Source: Aldehydirespirator sp965220645 | GTDB lineage: Bacteria > Actinomycetota > Acidimicrobiia > Acidimicrobiales > Aldehydirespiratoraceae | Direction: 5' to 3' | Assembly (NCBI GenBank): GCA_965220645.1 | Contig: OZ244836.1 | Coordinates: 2,790,001-2,854,000, forward strand | Length of the DNA stretch: 64,000 bases | Part shown: one piece after another, positions 1 to 8,327 of the stretch | Layout: every line of letters starts with the position of its first letter | Numbering within the stretch: position 1 is the stretch's first letter | Notes under the pieces: model-generated | The model's database searches: none | What the model was told of the DNA's origin: nothing | What the model saw: only the letters and a program-made list of their open reading frames with translations | Position numbers and translations under genes: made by a program

Positions 1-112
1 GGAGGCGATTGCTATGCTGGTTTGTCGGTCAGGCCTGGCTGATCGAGGCTGCCGGGTAGGAACAGGAGGTGCAGCCCGGGCGAGGAACCTCCAGCCGTAT
101 CTGCATCCCCGC

Positions 113-1387
113 TTACGCCACCCGGGCGTGGGCCGCGTACTCCAGCCGCAGTAGACCACCGGCCACCAGCGAGCCGGCCAGCACCGCGGCCACCAGGGAC
201 AGCTCCACCCGAAGGAACGGCTCGAAGTCGAAGCTGACCACAGTCGCGAAGGCGACGATCCCGGCGATCCATCCGGCCACCGCCAGCCGGGTGTGGCCCA
301 GCGCGACCAGGCCCAGCGTCAGCGACAGCATCAGCATCAGGCCTCCACCGCTGGCGGCCAGCAGCGCCATGTCGCTGCGGCCCAGCTCGTCACCGAACAC
401 CAGGCGCACGATCGGCGGCCCCACCACTCCGGCCACCACGGTTGTCGCCCCGGCCACGGTGGCTACCGCGGCCACGATCTTGAGCTGCATGTTGCGGAAC
501 CCGACGAGGTCGCCGCGGCCGGCCAGGGTGGCCAGGCTGGGCAGCAGGCTGGCCTTCACCGCCTGGAAGAAGAACAGCGGGATGCGGGCGATGAGCATGC
601 CGTTGAGGAACACCCCGGGAGCCTCGGCACCCAGCTCGTCGCCCCCCACGATGTCCACCGCCACCGGCCCGACATTGAGAATGAAGGCCTCGCCGATGGC
701 GGCGATGAGCAGGAAGCCCAAAGCCGGAGTGAGATCCCGGTACGAGGCCGGTGGTCCCGGTCTTACGAAGGGCCGGTGGGGGCCGGCCGCGGCGACCGTG
801 GCGACCACCAGCGCGAAGGCGATGGCCAGGCCGTAGGCGCCCACCGCGACGACTCCGGCGACCAACAGAACCACGGCCAGAGCCACGCGGGATCCACCTT
901 CAACCACGAAGTACCAGGCGTAACGGTCGAACATGTGGCGGCCGCCGAGAATGCCCCGCACCAGCTGGGAACCGGCAAAGGCACCCAGGGCGAGAACGAG
1001 GGCCAGGAGCAGCTCGGGCCGGCCGTCGAGCAGGCTGTCGAGTCCCAGCGGCCAGGCCACGAGCAGGCCCGCGCCCACCAGCACGAACTGTGCCGCCCCC
1101 AGCACTCCAGCGCGGCGCAGGACCGGGGCGCTGCCCACTCCCCGGCTGGCCCGGTCAGCGGTGACCCGGGCCACTTCCTGCTCGAGGGGCTGGAACAGGC
1201 CGAAGCCGCCGATGTTGACGAGCGCCCACAGCACGGCGAGGCCGCCGTAGCCGTCGTCGCCGAGGGCGCGCTGGGCCACCACCAGGTATCCGTAGGTGGT
1301 GAGCCCGTTGAAGACCAGCCCCCACAGAATCCAGGAGGTGCCGAGCGGGAGAAGGCTCCGGAGGCGCCCTCGGAGATCGTTCAACAT
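113..1387 (-). CDS. Multi-pass membrane protein, polysaccharide flippase-like (Wzx/MATE-type)
   Basis: This 424-residue protein is almost entirely hydrophobic, with about 12 to 14 predicted membrane helices. Length, helix spacing and short charged loops resemble the Wzx/MVF group of lipid-linked oligosaccharide flippases. The N-terminal pattern (LGTSWILWG, then a Gly/Leu-rich helix) fits that group. Its role would be export of a lipid-linked glycan across the cytoplasmic membrane. The start is ATG with only a weak GGA ribosome-binding element. It is the last gene of a minus-strand series after the rhodanese-ThiF gene, separated from it by a copy of the bipartite repeat. No glycosyltransferase is visible nearby, so the substrate cannot be assigned. 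The fold class is fairly secure; the exact function is inferred. Confidence 0.65.
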   Translation of the reverse strand: MLNDLRGRLRSLLPLGTSWILWGLVFNGLTTYGYLVVAQRALGDDGYGGLAVLWALVNIGGFGLFQPLEQEVARVTADRASRGVGSAPVLRRAGVLGAAQFVLVGAGLLVAWPLGLDSLLDGRPELLLALVLALGAFAGSQLVRGILGGRHMFDRYAWYFVVEGGSRVALAVVLLVAGVVAVGAYGLAIAFALVVATVAAAGPHRPFVRPGPPASYRDLTPALGFLLIAAIGEAFILNVGPVAVDIVGGDELGAEAPGVFLNGMLIARIPLFFFQAVKASLLPSLATLAGRGDLVGFRNMQLKIVAAVATVAGATTVVAGVVGPPIVRLVFGDELGRSDMALLAASGGGLMLMLSLTLGLVALGHTRLAVAGWIAGIVAFATVVSFDFEPFLRVELSLVAAVLAGSLVAGGLLRLEYAAHARVA

Positions 1388-1501
1388 CTCTGTCCGATGA
1401 CGCGGTCCTTCCAGGAACTTGGGCCCCTGGAGTCTAGATTGCGACGAGGCTTAGAGCGTCCGCAACTAGGTGAGAGCCCGTGGTGTCGCAGCGGTGCCAC
1501 T

Positions 1502-1590
1502 CCCGCTCTTGTTCGCTTCGCTCACGGGCCGCTCGGGCCACGGCCTCGCCCGTATGGGGCGGATTCGCTCAATTGTTCGCTCGGCCTCTT
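1502..1590 (-). repeat. Bipartite interspersed repeat, copy 1
   Basis: The long half (1502-1549, reading on the minus strand from GAGGCCGTGGCCCGAGCGG to CAAGAGCGGGA) and the short half (AGAGGCCGAGCG, about 1578-1590) are separated by roughly 28 bases. The copy lies between the stop of the rhodanese-ThiF gene and the start of the flippase-like gene, on the same strand as both. The other copies are listed at their own positions. Confidence 0.85.
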
Positions 1591-1597
1591 CGGGTAG

Positions 1598-2764
1598 CTA
1601 CGGCTGCGACAGGGTGGGCATGCAGAGACCGTCGAGTTCGCCGACCTCGATGCGGTCCCGGTTGGCGTAGGTGACCTCGTTGGAAGGGTCGGGCCTCAGC
1701 TTGAACTCGCGGAAGCTCATCTCCAGCGCGTCGAAGGCCACCAGGCGGCCACTCAGCGAGTCCCCCACTCCCAGGAGCAACTTGATGGCCTCCAGGGCCT
1801 GCACACTGCCGACGATGCCGGGCAGCACGCCCAGCACCCCGGCCTCGGCGCAGCTCGGCGCCATCTCCGGCGGCGGGGGCTCGGGCAGCATGTCTCGGTA
1901 GGTGGGCCCGTTGCGGGGGTCGAACACGGTGACCTGACCCTCGAAGCGGAAGATCGACCCGTGCACCACCGGTATGCCGAGCTTCACGGAGGCGTCGTTG
2001 AGCAGGTAGCGGCTCGGGAAGTTGTCGGCCCCGTCAACCACCACGTCGTAGCCGTCGAGGATCTCCATCACGTTGTCGGCGCCGAGCCGGGTGTCGTAGG
2101 TGACCACATTCACGTCGGGGTTCAGCGCGGTCAGGGTCTTCTTGGCCGAGTCCACCTTGCGGTCCCCCACCCGGTCGACGTTGTGGAGTATCTGGCGCTG
2201 GAGGTTCGACTCGTCCACGACGTCCATGTCGATGATGCCGATGGTGCCCACCCCCGCGGCCGCGAGGTACAGGGCCGCCGGGGAGCCGAGGCCGCCCGCG
2301 CCGAGCAGCAGGACCTTGGCGTCGAGCAGCTTGAGCTGCCCCTCCTCGCCCACCTCGGGCACCAGCAGGTGGCGCTGGTAGCGGTTGCGCTGGTCGGGCG
2401 ACAGGGTGCGGGGGCGCTGCCAGGCGCGGCCCTCGTCCTTCCACTTGTTGAAGCCGCCGTCCATGGACACCACGTCGGTGTAGCCCATCTGCTCGAGGGT
2501 CACGGCCGCGAAGGCGGAGCGCACCCCGCCCGCGCACATGGCCACCAGCGGGGTGGACCGGTCGGCTACCCGGTTCTCGATGCTCGACTCGAGCTGGCCC
2601 CGGGGGATGTGCACCGAGCCGGGTATTGCGCCCTGCTCGTACTCGTCGGGTTCGCGCACATCGAGCAGGGTCCAGCCCTCGGCCAGCAGCTGCTCGCCGG
2701 CCGCGGTGTCGACCTCGCGGATCTCGGCCTTGGCCTGCCGCAATAGTTCTCGGAAACTCGCCAT
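1598..2764 (-). CDS. moeB: Rhodanese-ThiF fusion, sulfur-carrier adenylyltransferase (MoeB/MoeZ type)
   Basis: The protein has 388 residues. An N-terminal rhodanese domain (about 1-105) carries the active-site loop CAGGVRS. An E1-like ThiF/MoeB domain follows (about 110-388), with the nucleotide-binding GAGGLGSPAALYLA, the DGADNFPSRYLLND segment and SCAEAGVLGVLPG. The family adenylates the C-terminal glycine of small sulfur-carrier proteins (MoaD, ThiS, CysO) and passes sulfur to them. The usual actinobacterial MoeZ has the opposite order, with ThiF first. The zinc CxxC pairs of E. coli MoeB are absent, as in MoeZ. I place the start at the ATG at 2764, preceded by AAGGATC. The frame stays open upstream into the repeat at 2811-2873, which would add an artificial MARAVRERSEQER leader. 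Confidence 0.85.
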   Translation of the reverse strand: MASFRELLRQAKAEIREVDTAAGEQLLAEGWTLLDVREPDEYEQGAIPGSVHIPRGQLESSIENRVADRSTPLVAMCAGGVRSAFAAVTLEQMGYTDVVSMDGGFNKWKDEGRAWQRPRTLSPDQRNRYQRHLLVPEVGEEGQLKLLDAKVLLLGAGGLGSPAALYLAAAGVGTIGIIDMDVVDESNLQRQILHNVDRVGDRKVDSAKKTLTALNPDVNVVTYDTRLGADNVMEILDGYDVVVDGADNFPSRYLLNDASVKLGIPVVHGSIFRFEGQVTVFDPRNGPTYRDMLPEPPPPEMAPSCAEAGVLGVLPGIVGSVQALEAIKLLLGVGDSLSGRLVAFDALEMSFREFKLRPDPSNEVTYANRDRIEVGELDGLCMPTLSQP

Positions 2765-2810
2765 CGCTAGATCCTTGCCTGTCTTGGGATTTCGCCACGC
2801 GGGACCCCTG

Positions 2811-2873
2811 TCCCGCTCCTGTTCGCTCCGCTCACGGACCGCTCGGGCCACGGCCTCGCAAGCTCGGCCTCTG
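2811..2873 (-). repeat. Bipartite interspersed repeat, copy 2
   Basis: This is a compact copy in which the two halves are nearly adjacent (short half AGAGGCCGAGCT, then GCGAGGCCGTGG and onward on the minus strand). It lies between the sirtuin stop and the rhodanese-ThiF start, co-oriented with both. The reading frame through it is open into the downstream gene. Confidence 0.85.
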
Positions 2874-2923
2874 GCTAAACCCTACCCGTCTTGTCAGGAT
2901 TTAGCCACCCCAGAGGCCGAGGG

Positions 2924-3712
2924 TCAGGCGGACTCGTCCACCTCGTCCATCCCGCAGATGATGGGCAGGACTTCGCTGATTGAGCCGCCCACCAGCACAT
3001 CGGCCAGCGCGTCGAACTCGGTGGGCTCGCCGTTCACGATGACGAGGCCGGCTCCCGACTGGGCGGCCAGAGGGGCGGTCATGTTGATGGGCGACACGGC
3101 CAGCGTCGTGCCCACCGCAACGAACAGGTCGCATTCGACGGCAGCCCGCTCGGCCCGGGTCAGATCAATCGGGTTGAGGCTCTGGCCGAACGACACTGTG
3201 GCCGCCTTGAGGAGCCACCCGCAGCGGGGGCATTCGGGGTCGACCTCTCCAGCTCGCACCCGTTCCAGCGCAACTTCGATGTCGTCGCGGTAGTCGCACG
3301 ACAGGCACTGCACCTTGCGGGTGGTGCCGTGTATCTCCACCACGAGCTCCGGGGAGTTGCCGGCGCTCTGGTGGAGCTCGTCCACATTCTGGGTGATGAG
3401 CAGGTGCAGCTTGCCCCGCCGCTCCAGGTGGACCAGGGCCCTATGGCCCGGGTTGGGGTCGACGTCGGCCCACAGCGCTCCTGCGGCCCGACGAGCCCAG
3501 TTCCGCTGGCGCACCTCGGAATCCGACGCGTAGACGTTGATGTTCGAGGCCCGCTCGGCCGCGGGGTCACGCGTCCACAGGCCCTTGGGCCCCCGGAAGT
3601 CGGGCAGGCCGCTGTCGGTGGAGATCCCCGCGCCGGTGAGCACCGTGACGCGCTCGGCGCCGTCGACCATCCGGCGGGCCGCAGCCACCGCGGCCGCAGC
3701 ATCCGCGAGCAC
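2924..3712 (-). CDS. cobB: NAD-dependent protein deacylase (sirtuin)
   Basis: The protein has 262 residues and is full length for a bacterial Sir2. The NAD-binding GAGIS motif and the following DFRGPKGLW are present. The QNVDELH motif has Glu where most members have Gly. The catalytic histidine lies in EIHGTT. The zinc ribbon is formed by CLSC and CPRC. The family removes acyl groups from lysines using NAD and yields nicotinamide and O-acyl-ADP-ribose. The start is a GTG directly after GGTGGG. An internal ATG at residue 15 would still leave the Rossmann core intact. It is followed on the same strand by the repeat at 2811-2873 and the rhodanese-ThiF gene. Divergent upstream is a hypothetical gene with its own promoter. 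Confidence 0.9.
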   Translation of the reverse strand: MLADAAAAVAAARRMVDGAERVTVLTGAGISTDSGLPDFRGPKGLWTRDPAAERASNINVYASDSEVRQRNWARRAAGALWADVDPNPGHRALVHLERRGKLHLLITQNVDELHQSAGNSPELVVEIHGTTRKVQCLSCDYRDDIEVALERVRAGEVDPECPRCGWLLKAATVSFGQSLNPIDLTRAERAAVECDLFVAVGTTLAVSPINMTAPLAAQSGAGLVIVNGEPTEFDALADVLVGGSISEVLPIICGMDEVDESA

Positions 3713-3756
3713 CCCACCAGCGTAGCGCCGGCATGGCGATCACTTGAAATTTCTGT

Positions 3757-3785
3757 TTGACACACGCGCCCTAGTCACATATTTT
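3757..3785 (+). promoter_or_regulatory. Sigma-70-type promoter, near consensus
   Basis: TTGACA (3757-3762) and TATTTT (3780-3785) are separated by exactly 17 bases in an AT-rich stretch that stands out from the GC-rich surroundings. It would give a leader of about 65 nt ahead of the ATG at 3857. The leader contains a small hairpin (AAGCGCC, loop AATA, GGCGTTT, near 3821-3839) just upstream of the GGAG ribosome-binding site. Confidence 0.75.
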
Positions 3786-3856
3786 CAAACACCACTCTTC
3801 CCCCCATTATTTTACCGTTTAAGCGCCAATAGGCGTTTCATCTTGGAGAAACAACT

Positions 3857-4483
3857 ATGACATCGTCCATCAACCTCCCGCCGACCATCGCCAGCTCTGA
3901 AGCGATCACGCTGATCCCATGGATCGACAACCGCGCCGATGCCTTCGGTCACGATCCACGATCGAGCTATGTCGAACAGTTCTGGCTCGGGACGCTGGGG
4001 CCCTCCACCACCTGGTTCCTGCGCCATTGCGCCACCCTGCTCGACGACACTCAAGACACGGCCATCAATCTGCGCGAGACCGCCTGCGCCCTCGGCATCG
4101 GGCACGAGGGCGGCGCGCGCAGCGCCATGGCCAAAACGGTGGCGCGAGCCTGCCGGTTCCGAGCGGCCCGCACGGTGGGACCGACAACCCTGGCCGTCCG
4201 GCGTCGGCTGCCACACGTCAGCCACCGCCAAGTGCAACGCCTGCCCAAGTCTGTGCAGCAACGTCACGAGGAGTTCGTAGCGGCCAACCTGAACTCCAAC
4301 GAATGGTGCGGGCAGCAACTGCGGGCCCGGCGGCTCGCCGCGTGCCTGATCGAATGCGGCGACAACATCGGCGACGCGGAACGGCACCTGGTTCGGATGC
4401 GGTTCCATCCAGCCATCGTTGCCGAAGCGGTCCGATGGGCTTGGAGCCTTCAATACGGTCAGACTTCACCAGAGGCCGCCTGA
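3857..4483 (+). CDS. Conserved actinobacterial hypothetical protein
   Basis: The protein has 208 residues with no signal peptide and no membrane helix. It opens with HDPRSSYVEQFWLGTLGPST around residues 32-51, then an Arg/Ala-rich helical region. From memory, the order DPRSxYVExFWLxxLGPSTxWxxR matches short uncharacterised actinobacterial proteins. The C-terminal half is basic and lacks a recognisable domain. The ATG is preceded by TTGGAGAAACAACT, a good ribosome-binding site. The promoter just upstream is the clearest consensus promoter in this half of the window, so the gene is probably strongly expressed. The function is unknown; the DNA- or RNA-binding character suggested by the basic half is a guess. 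Confidence 0.7.
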   Translation: MTSSINLPPTIASSEAITLIPWIDNRADAFGHDPRSSYVEQFWLGTLGPSTTWFLRHCATLLDDTQDTAINLRETACALGIGHEGGARSAMAKTVARACRFRAARTVGPTTLAVRRRLPHVSHRQVQRLPKSVQQRHEEFVAANLNSNEWCGQQLRARRLAACLIECGDNIGDAERHLVRMRFHPAIVAEAVRWAWSLQYGQTSPEAA

Positions 4484-4571
4484 CTCAACCTTGCGCTCCA
4501 CGAGTGGGCTCGGACGGGCCCGCGCCAGGAGTTCAGAGTGATGTAGCGTCGGGGCTGGCCAGGGGGTGGAC

Positions 4572-5618
4572 ATGGAGCCCGCAATACCCGACGGCATCGA
4601 CGGCATCGACGACGACTGGCTGTCGCAGGCCATGGGTTCGCCCGTGCGGATCGCCGACATCACCGACATCGGGACCGGTGTCGGGATGATCGGCGCCCTC
4701 TACCGGGCAACGCTGGAGGGCGACGGTCCCGGCAGCGTGGTCGTCAAGCTGCCCGGACTCGACGAGACGGCCCGCTTCACGGCCCAGATCCTGCGCCTCA
4801 ACATCCGCGAGGTCGGCTTCTATCGCGAGCTGGCTGCCGAGAGCCCCATCCGGGTTCCCCACTGCCACTTCGGCGCCGTCGATCCTGAGACCCACCAGTT
4901 CGTGCTGGTGCTCGAAGACGTGGGCTCGTACCGGGCCGTCAGCCAGATCGAGGGCATGGGCCGGGCCGACGCCGAGCAGGCCGTCGACGAGCTGGCTGCC
5001 TGGCACGCACACTGGTGGGGCGCGGCCGATCCGATCGTGGAGCGGGGCACCGCGGTGAGCATCCGCGATCCCATCTACCCGATGCTGCTGCCGCCGGTGT
5101 TCTCCGACGGCTGGGCCAAGGTACGGGGCGCCATGAGCGTCCCCCGATCCGTCGAGATGGTCGCCGACGGCTGGGTGGAGGCCCTACCCCAGATGCTTGG
5201 GTCGCTGGGCACCACGCCGAGCACCCTGGTCCACGGCGACTACCGGGCCGACAACATGTTCTTCGACGACGACGGTCGGGTCGTGCTGCTCGACTTCCAG
5301 GTCATCGGAGAGTCCATGCCGGTGGGCGACCTGGCCTACTTCGTCACCGGGAGCCTCGCCCCCGCCACCGCCTCGGAGATCGAGCAGGGCCTGTACGAGC
5401 GCTGGCTGCGAGCACTCGCGTCCGAGGGCGTACCCGAGTCGGAGACCGACGGGATGTGGGATACCTATCGAGGCGCGGTGCTGTTCTGCGTCTGCTACCC
5501 GATGATCGCAGGGGCGGGGATGGACCTCACCGACGAGCGCCAGCGAGGGCTCCTCGCGGCCACCTTCGAACGCTTCGAGCGGGCCGCCGACGAGCTGAGC
5601 CTGCCCGACCTGCTCTGA
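4572..5618 (+). CDS. Aminoglycoside phosphotransferase/CHK-like kinase family protein
   Basis: The protein has 348 residues with a protein-kinase-like fold of the APH/EcKinase type. The catalytic loop HGDYRADNMFF and the metal-binding aspartate in LLDFQVIGESMPVGDLAYF are intact, and an ATP-binding lysine is present in VVVKLPG. Family members phosphorylate small molecules such as aminoglycosides, choline or ecdysteroids. The substrate cannot be told from sequence. I use the ATG at 4572, because AGGGGG sits 5 to 6 bases upstream; the in-frame GTG at 4566 lies inside that ribosome-binding site. The gene converges on pepA with a 19-base gap. Confidence 0.8.
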   Translation: MEPAIPDGIDGIDDDWLSQAMGSPVRIADITDIGTGVGMIGALYRATLEGDGPGSVVVKLPGLDETARFTAQILRLNIREVGFYRELAAESPIRVPHCHFGAVDPETHQFVLVLEDVGSYRAVSQIEGMGRADAEQAVDELAAWHAHWWGAADPIVERGTAVSIRDPIYPMLLPPVFSDGWAKVRGAMSVPRSVEMVADGWVEALPQMLGSLGTTPSTLVHGDYRADNMFFDDDGRVVLLDFQVIGESMPVGDLAYFVTGSLAPATASEIEQGLYERWLRALASEGVPESETDGMWDTYRGAVLFCVCYPMIAGAGMDLTDERQRGLLAATFERFERAADELSLPDLL

Positions 5619-5637
5619 GTCTCGGTCGCCGTCCGGC

Positions 5638-7095
5638 TCAGCCGGTCGGTTGGTACGACAAGGCCAGCTCGACCAGGGTGCGCACGCCGAAGCCGGTGCC
5701 GCCCTTGGTGATCTCGCCGTCGTCGGACTCGGCCCGGGCTGGACCGGCGATGTCGAGGTGGGCCCACGGGATGCCGTCGGCCACGAACTGCTGCAGGATG
5801 AGCCCCGCGGTGAGCGCGCCGCCGTGGTTGCCGCCGATGTTCTTCATGTCGGCCACGTTCGACTCGAACTGCTTGGCGTAGTCGGCCGGCAGGGGCAGTG
5901 GCCACACCCGCTCCCCGGCGCGGTCCGCGGCGGCACGGATCTCGTCGATGAGCGGCTCGTCGTTGCCCATCAGCCCGGCGATGGACGGCCCCAGAGCCAC
6001 CATGCAGGCACCGGTCAGGGTAGCCAGGTCCACGATGCCGTCGGGCTCGTCCTCCGACGCCAGCGACAGGGCATCGGCCAAGATCAGGCGGCCCTCGGCG
6101 TCGGTGTTGAGCACCTCGATGGTCTTGCCGTTGCGGATGGTCAGGACGTCGCCGGGCCGGGTGGCGTCGCCGCCGAGCATGTTGTCGGTCATCGGCAGGT
6201 ACCCCTTGACCCTGACCGGCGCGCCCACCACCGGCAGCACTGACATAGCCCCGATGACGGCGGCCGCTCCGCACATGTCCATCTTCATGGCCATCATTCC
6301 CTGCGCGGTCTTGATGGACAGGCCGCCGGCATCGAAGGTGATCCCCTTGCCCACGTAGGCGAGCGTCGCGGTGGGGTCTGCGGCGGGCTCGTAGGTCAAC
6401 TCCACGAAGCGGGGCGGCTGGGTGCTGCCCCGGTTGACGCCGAGCAGCCCTCCGAGTCGCTCCTTCTTGATCTCCGCGACGGTCCAGACCTTCGACTTCA
6501 AACCGGCTTTGCGGGCGATGGCCGCGGCCTTGCGGGCGAAAGCCGGGGCGGTCAGCGAGCCGCCGGGCTCGTTGGAGAGGTCGCGGGCCACGCACACGCC
6601 CGCGGCGATGGCCGAACCGCGGGCCAGCGCTTCCTTGGCTGCCGCCGACGTGCTGCCCACGATGTCGACCCGGGCCAGCTTGGGGGCGCCGTTGGAGCCG
6701 TCGGGGGACGACTTGAAGGCGGTGTAGCGGTAGCCGCCGAGGATCGCACCCTCGGCCAGCGCCTGGCGGGCTGCGGCGCCGTCCACCCCGGAGTCGCCGG
6801 GCAACCGCACGGCCACCCGCGCGTGGCGTGAGCATGAGCGAGCCGTCACCGCGCCCGCCCGGCGGATCGTGGCCTCGGTCACATCGGAGGCCGGGCCCAC
6901 GCCGACCAACCCGGCGAAGCCGCCGTCAACCGGCTGCAGATGGACCTGCTCCGCCTTGCCCTCGAACCCGGACGCGTCCAGGACCGCAGCATCGAAGCCG
7001 CCGACGCCGGCTTCAACGTCCTCGGTAGTGACGAGGGCGACGGTGGTGTTGGTCGCCTTGGGCACTGAACGCACTGCATGGACTGTGATCGGCAT
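5638..7095 (-). CDS. pepA: Leucyl aminopeptidase (M17)
   Basis: The protein has 485 residues, the usual length for the family. The C-terminal catalytic domain has the signature NTDAEGRLILADAL and a metal-binding lysine/aspartate region (KGITFDAGGLSIKT). These bind two metal ions and hydrolyse N-terminal residues from peptides in the cytoplasm. The less conserved N-terminal half is the regulatory or hexamerisation domain of the family. The start is ATG. Upstream, on the same strand, is ligD-pol, separated by the tandem hairpin repeats at 7137-7262. Confidence 0.93.
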   Translation of the reverse strand: MPITVHAVRSVPKATNTTVALVTTEDVEAGVGGFDAAVLDASGFEGKAEQVHLQPVDGGFAGLVGVGPASDVTEATIRRAGAVTARSCSRHARVAVRLPGDSGVDGAAARQALAEGAILGGYRYTAFKSSPDGSNGAPKLARVDIVGSTSAAAKEALARGSAIAAGVCVARDLSNEPGGSLTAPAFARKAAAIARKAGLKSKVWTVAEIKKERLGGLLGVNRGSTQPPRFVELTYEPAADPTATLAYVGKGITFDAGGLSIKTAQGMMAMKMDMCGAAAVIGAMSVLPVVGAPVRVKGYLPMTDNMLGGDATRPGDVLTIRNGKTIEVLNTDAEGRLILADALSLASEDEPDGIVDLATLTGACMVALGPSIAGLMGNDEPLIDEIRAAADRAGERVWPLPLPADYAKQFESNVADMKNIGGNHGGALTAGLILQQFVADGIPWAHLDIAGPARAESDDGEITKGGTGFGVRTLVELALSYQPTG

Positions 7096-7136
7096 CCGGT
7101 CAGGCTAACTGCGCGACGGTCACCCTCGCAGCCGCG

Positions 7137-7262
7137 AATCTGGCAGCCAAGGAGGCCCAATCGGGACTCCGGCGCTGCAATTCCCCCACCCCGCACCGAC
7201 CGTCCACGAACTGGCAGCCGAGAACGCCCGAATGGGGCTCCGGCGCTGCCAATTCGCTCCCA
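7137..7262. repeat. Two imperfect ~52-bp direct repeats, each able to fold into a hairpin
   Basis: Copies at about 7137-7188 and 7208-7262 share CTGGCAGCC, then GCCC, then CTCCGGCGCTGC and AATTC. In each, GGCAGC pairs with GCTGC(C) at the far end. They fill the gap between the ligD-pol stop and the pepA start. They may act as a REP-type element or as termination/processing sites. No T-run follows the hairpins on the minus strand. Confidence 0.6.
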
Positions 7263-7265
7263 GAG

Positions 7266-8174
7266 CTAGGACGAGGGGGCGGGGAGGTCCTGCTCGACTG
7301 TGAGCGTGGGCTCGAACAGGTCTCCTAAGTCGTCCACCCGGTCGAGCACTTCGGGGGCCGTGAACGTCAGCGGCTCGCCGTCGGCGCCGTCGGACACCTC
7401 GTCCCAGGTGATGGGCACCGAGGCAGTCGGGCGATCTAGACCCCTGAGCGAGTAGGGGGCGATGGTGGTCTTGAAGCGGGCGTTCTGGCTCCAGTCGATG
7501 AACACCTTCCCCGGCCTGAGGCTGCGCTTCATCACCGACACCACCAGCTCGGGCAGGCGCTTGGTGAGCAGTTGGGCCACCGCCAGGGCGAAGCCGGCGG
7601 CGTGGTCGTGGGAGTGGGGCCGGTTGAGGGGCACGTAGAGCTGCATCCCCTTGCTGCCCGACGTCTTGGCCCAGCCGGCCAGTCCGACCGATTCCAGGAC
7701 GTCGCGGACGTGCAGAGCCACCCGGCAGCACTCGATAATGGTTGCCGGCCTGCCCGGATCGAGGTCGAACACGACCATGGTGGGCGAGTCGAGGTCGCCG
7801 CAGCGGGCCATCGGGGCGTGGATCTCCAGCGCGGCGAGATTGGCCGACCATGCCAGCGCGGCCACCGAGTCGAGCCGGCAGTAGTCGATCGGCCCTCCCC
7901 TGTCCCCCGGACCCCGGCAGGTTCCCACCCAGTCGGGGCGGTGCTTGGGGCAGCGCTTCTCGAAGAAGGACTCGCCGGTCACGCCGTCGGGCCAGCGCCG
8001 CAGGGTCACGCCGCGGTCGCCGACGTGGGCCAGCATCACCGGCGCCACCCGCACGTAGTAGTCGATCACCTGGGCCTTGGTGAACCCGGTCAACGGGTAC
8101 AGCACCTTCTCAAGGTTGCTGACCGACAACCGGCGGCCGTCAATGGTGACAGGCACGCGCTCTGGTGCGCTCAC
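7266..8174 (-). CDS. ligD: LigD-type primase-polymerase (NHEJ)
   Basis: The protein has 302 residues and is a stand-alone LigD polymerase domain of the archaeo-eukaryotic primase fold. The segment VVFDLDPGRP holds the two catalytic aspartates, and the family N-terminus (SNLEKVLYP) and GVTLRRWPDGV are present. No ligase or phosphoesterase domain is attached, so a separate ATP-dependent ligase must lie elsewhere. It would fill or extend ends during Ku-dependent double-strand break repair. The start is GTG. It is downstream of ku on the same strand. The gap between them holds a truncated copy of the bipartite repeat and a 49-bp palindrome. Confidence 0.88.
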   Translation of the reverse strand: MSAPERVPVTIDGRRLSVSNLEKVLYPLTGFTKAQVIDYYVRVAPVMLAHVGDRGVTLRRWPDGVTGESFFEKRCPKHRPDWVGTCRGPGDRGGPIDYCRLDSVAALAWSANLAALEIHAPMARCGDLDSPTMVVFDLDPGRPATIIECCRVALHVRDVLESVGLAGWAKTSGSKGMQLYVPLNRPHSHDHAAGFALAVAQLLTKRLPELVVSVMKRSLRPGKVFIDWSQNARFKTTIAPYSLRGLDRPTASVPITWDEVSDGADGEPLTFTAPEVLDRVDDLGDLFEPTLTVEQDLPAPSS

Positions 8175-8200
8175 CCCGACCCCCGCAGGGAGTCCGGCCG

Positions 8201-8249
8201 GAACTTCAAGCAGTTAGCCACCTCAGAGGTGGTCAACTGCTTGAAGTTC
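8201..8249. repeat. 49-bp palindrome with 24-bp arms
   Basis: The arms are 8201-8224 and 8226-8249, with one unpaired base at the centre. The outer 15 pairs (GAACTTCAAGCAGTT with its complement) are perfect; a two-base mismatch precedes a further 7 pairs (CCACCTC/GAGGTGG). It abuts the bipartite repeat exactly where that repeat is cut short, so it looks inserted or recombined there. In RNA it would form a strong hairpin in the leader of ligD-pol, or terminate transcription after ku. There is no U-run. Confidence 0.8.
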
Positions 8250-8327
8250 GGGGCCGCTCGGGCCACAGCCTCGCTCGGCACTCCAGTGGCGTCCTCATGA
8301 ATCGCTGCCTGACCGCTCGGCCTCCTA
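8250..8327 (-). repeat. Bipartite interspersed repeat, copy 3 (truncated)
   Basis: The short half begins at the ku stop codon (TAGGAGGCCGAGCGG on the minus strand, 8313-8327). The long half reaches only to GAGCGGCCC and then runs into the palindrome at 8201-8249. The distal part, GTGAGCGCAGCGAACAAGAG in other copies, is missing. Confidence 0.75.
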
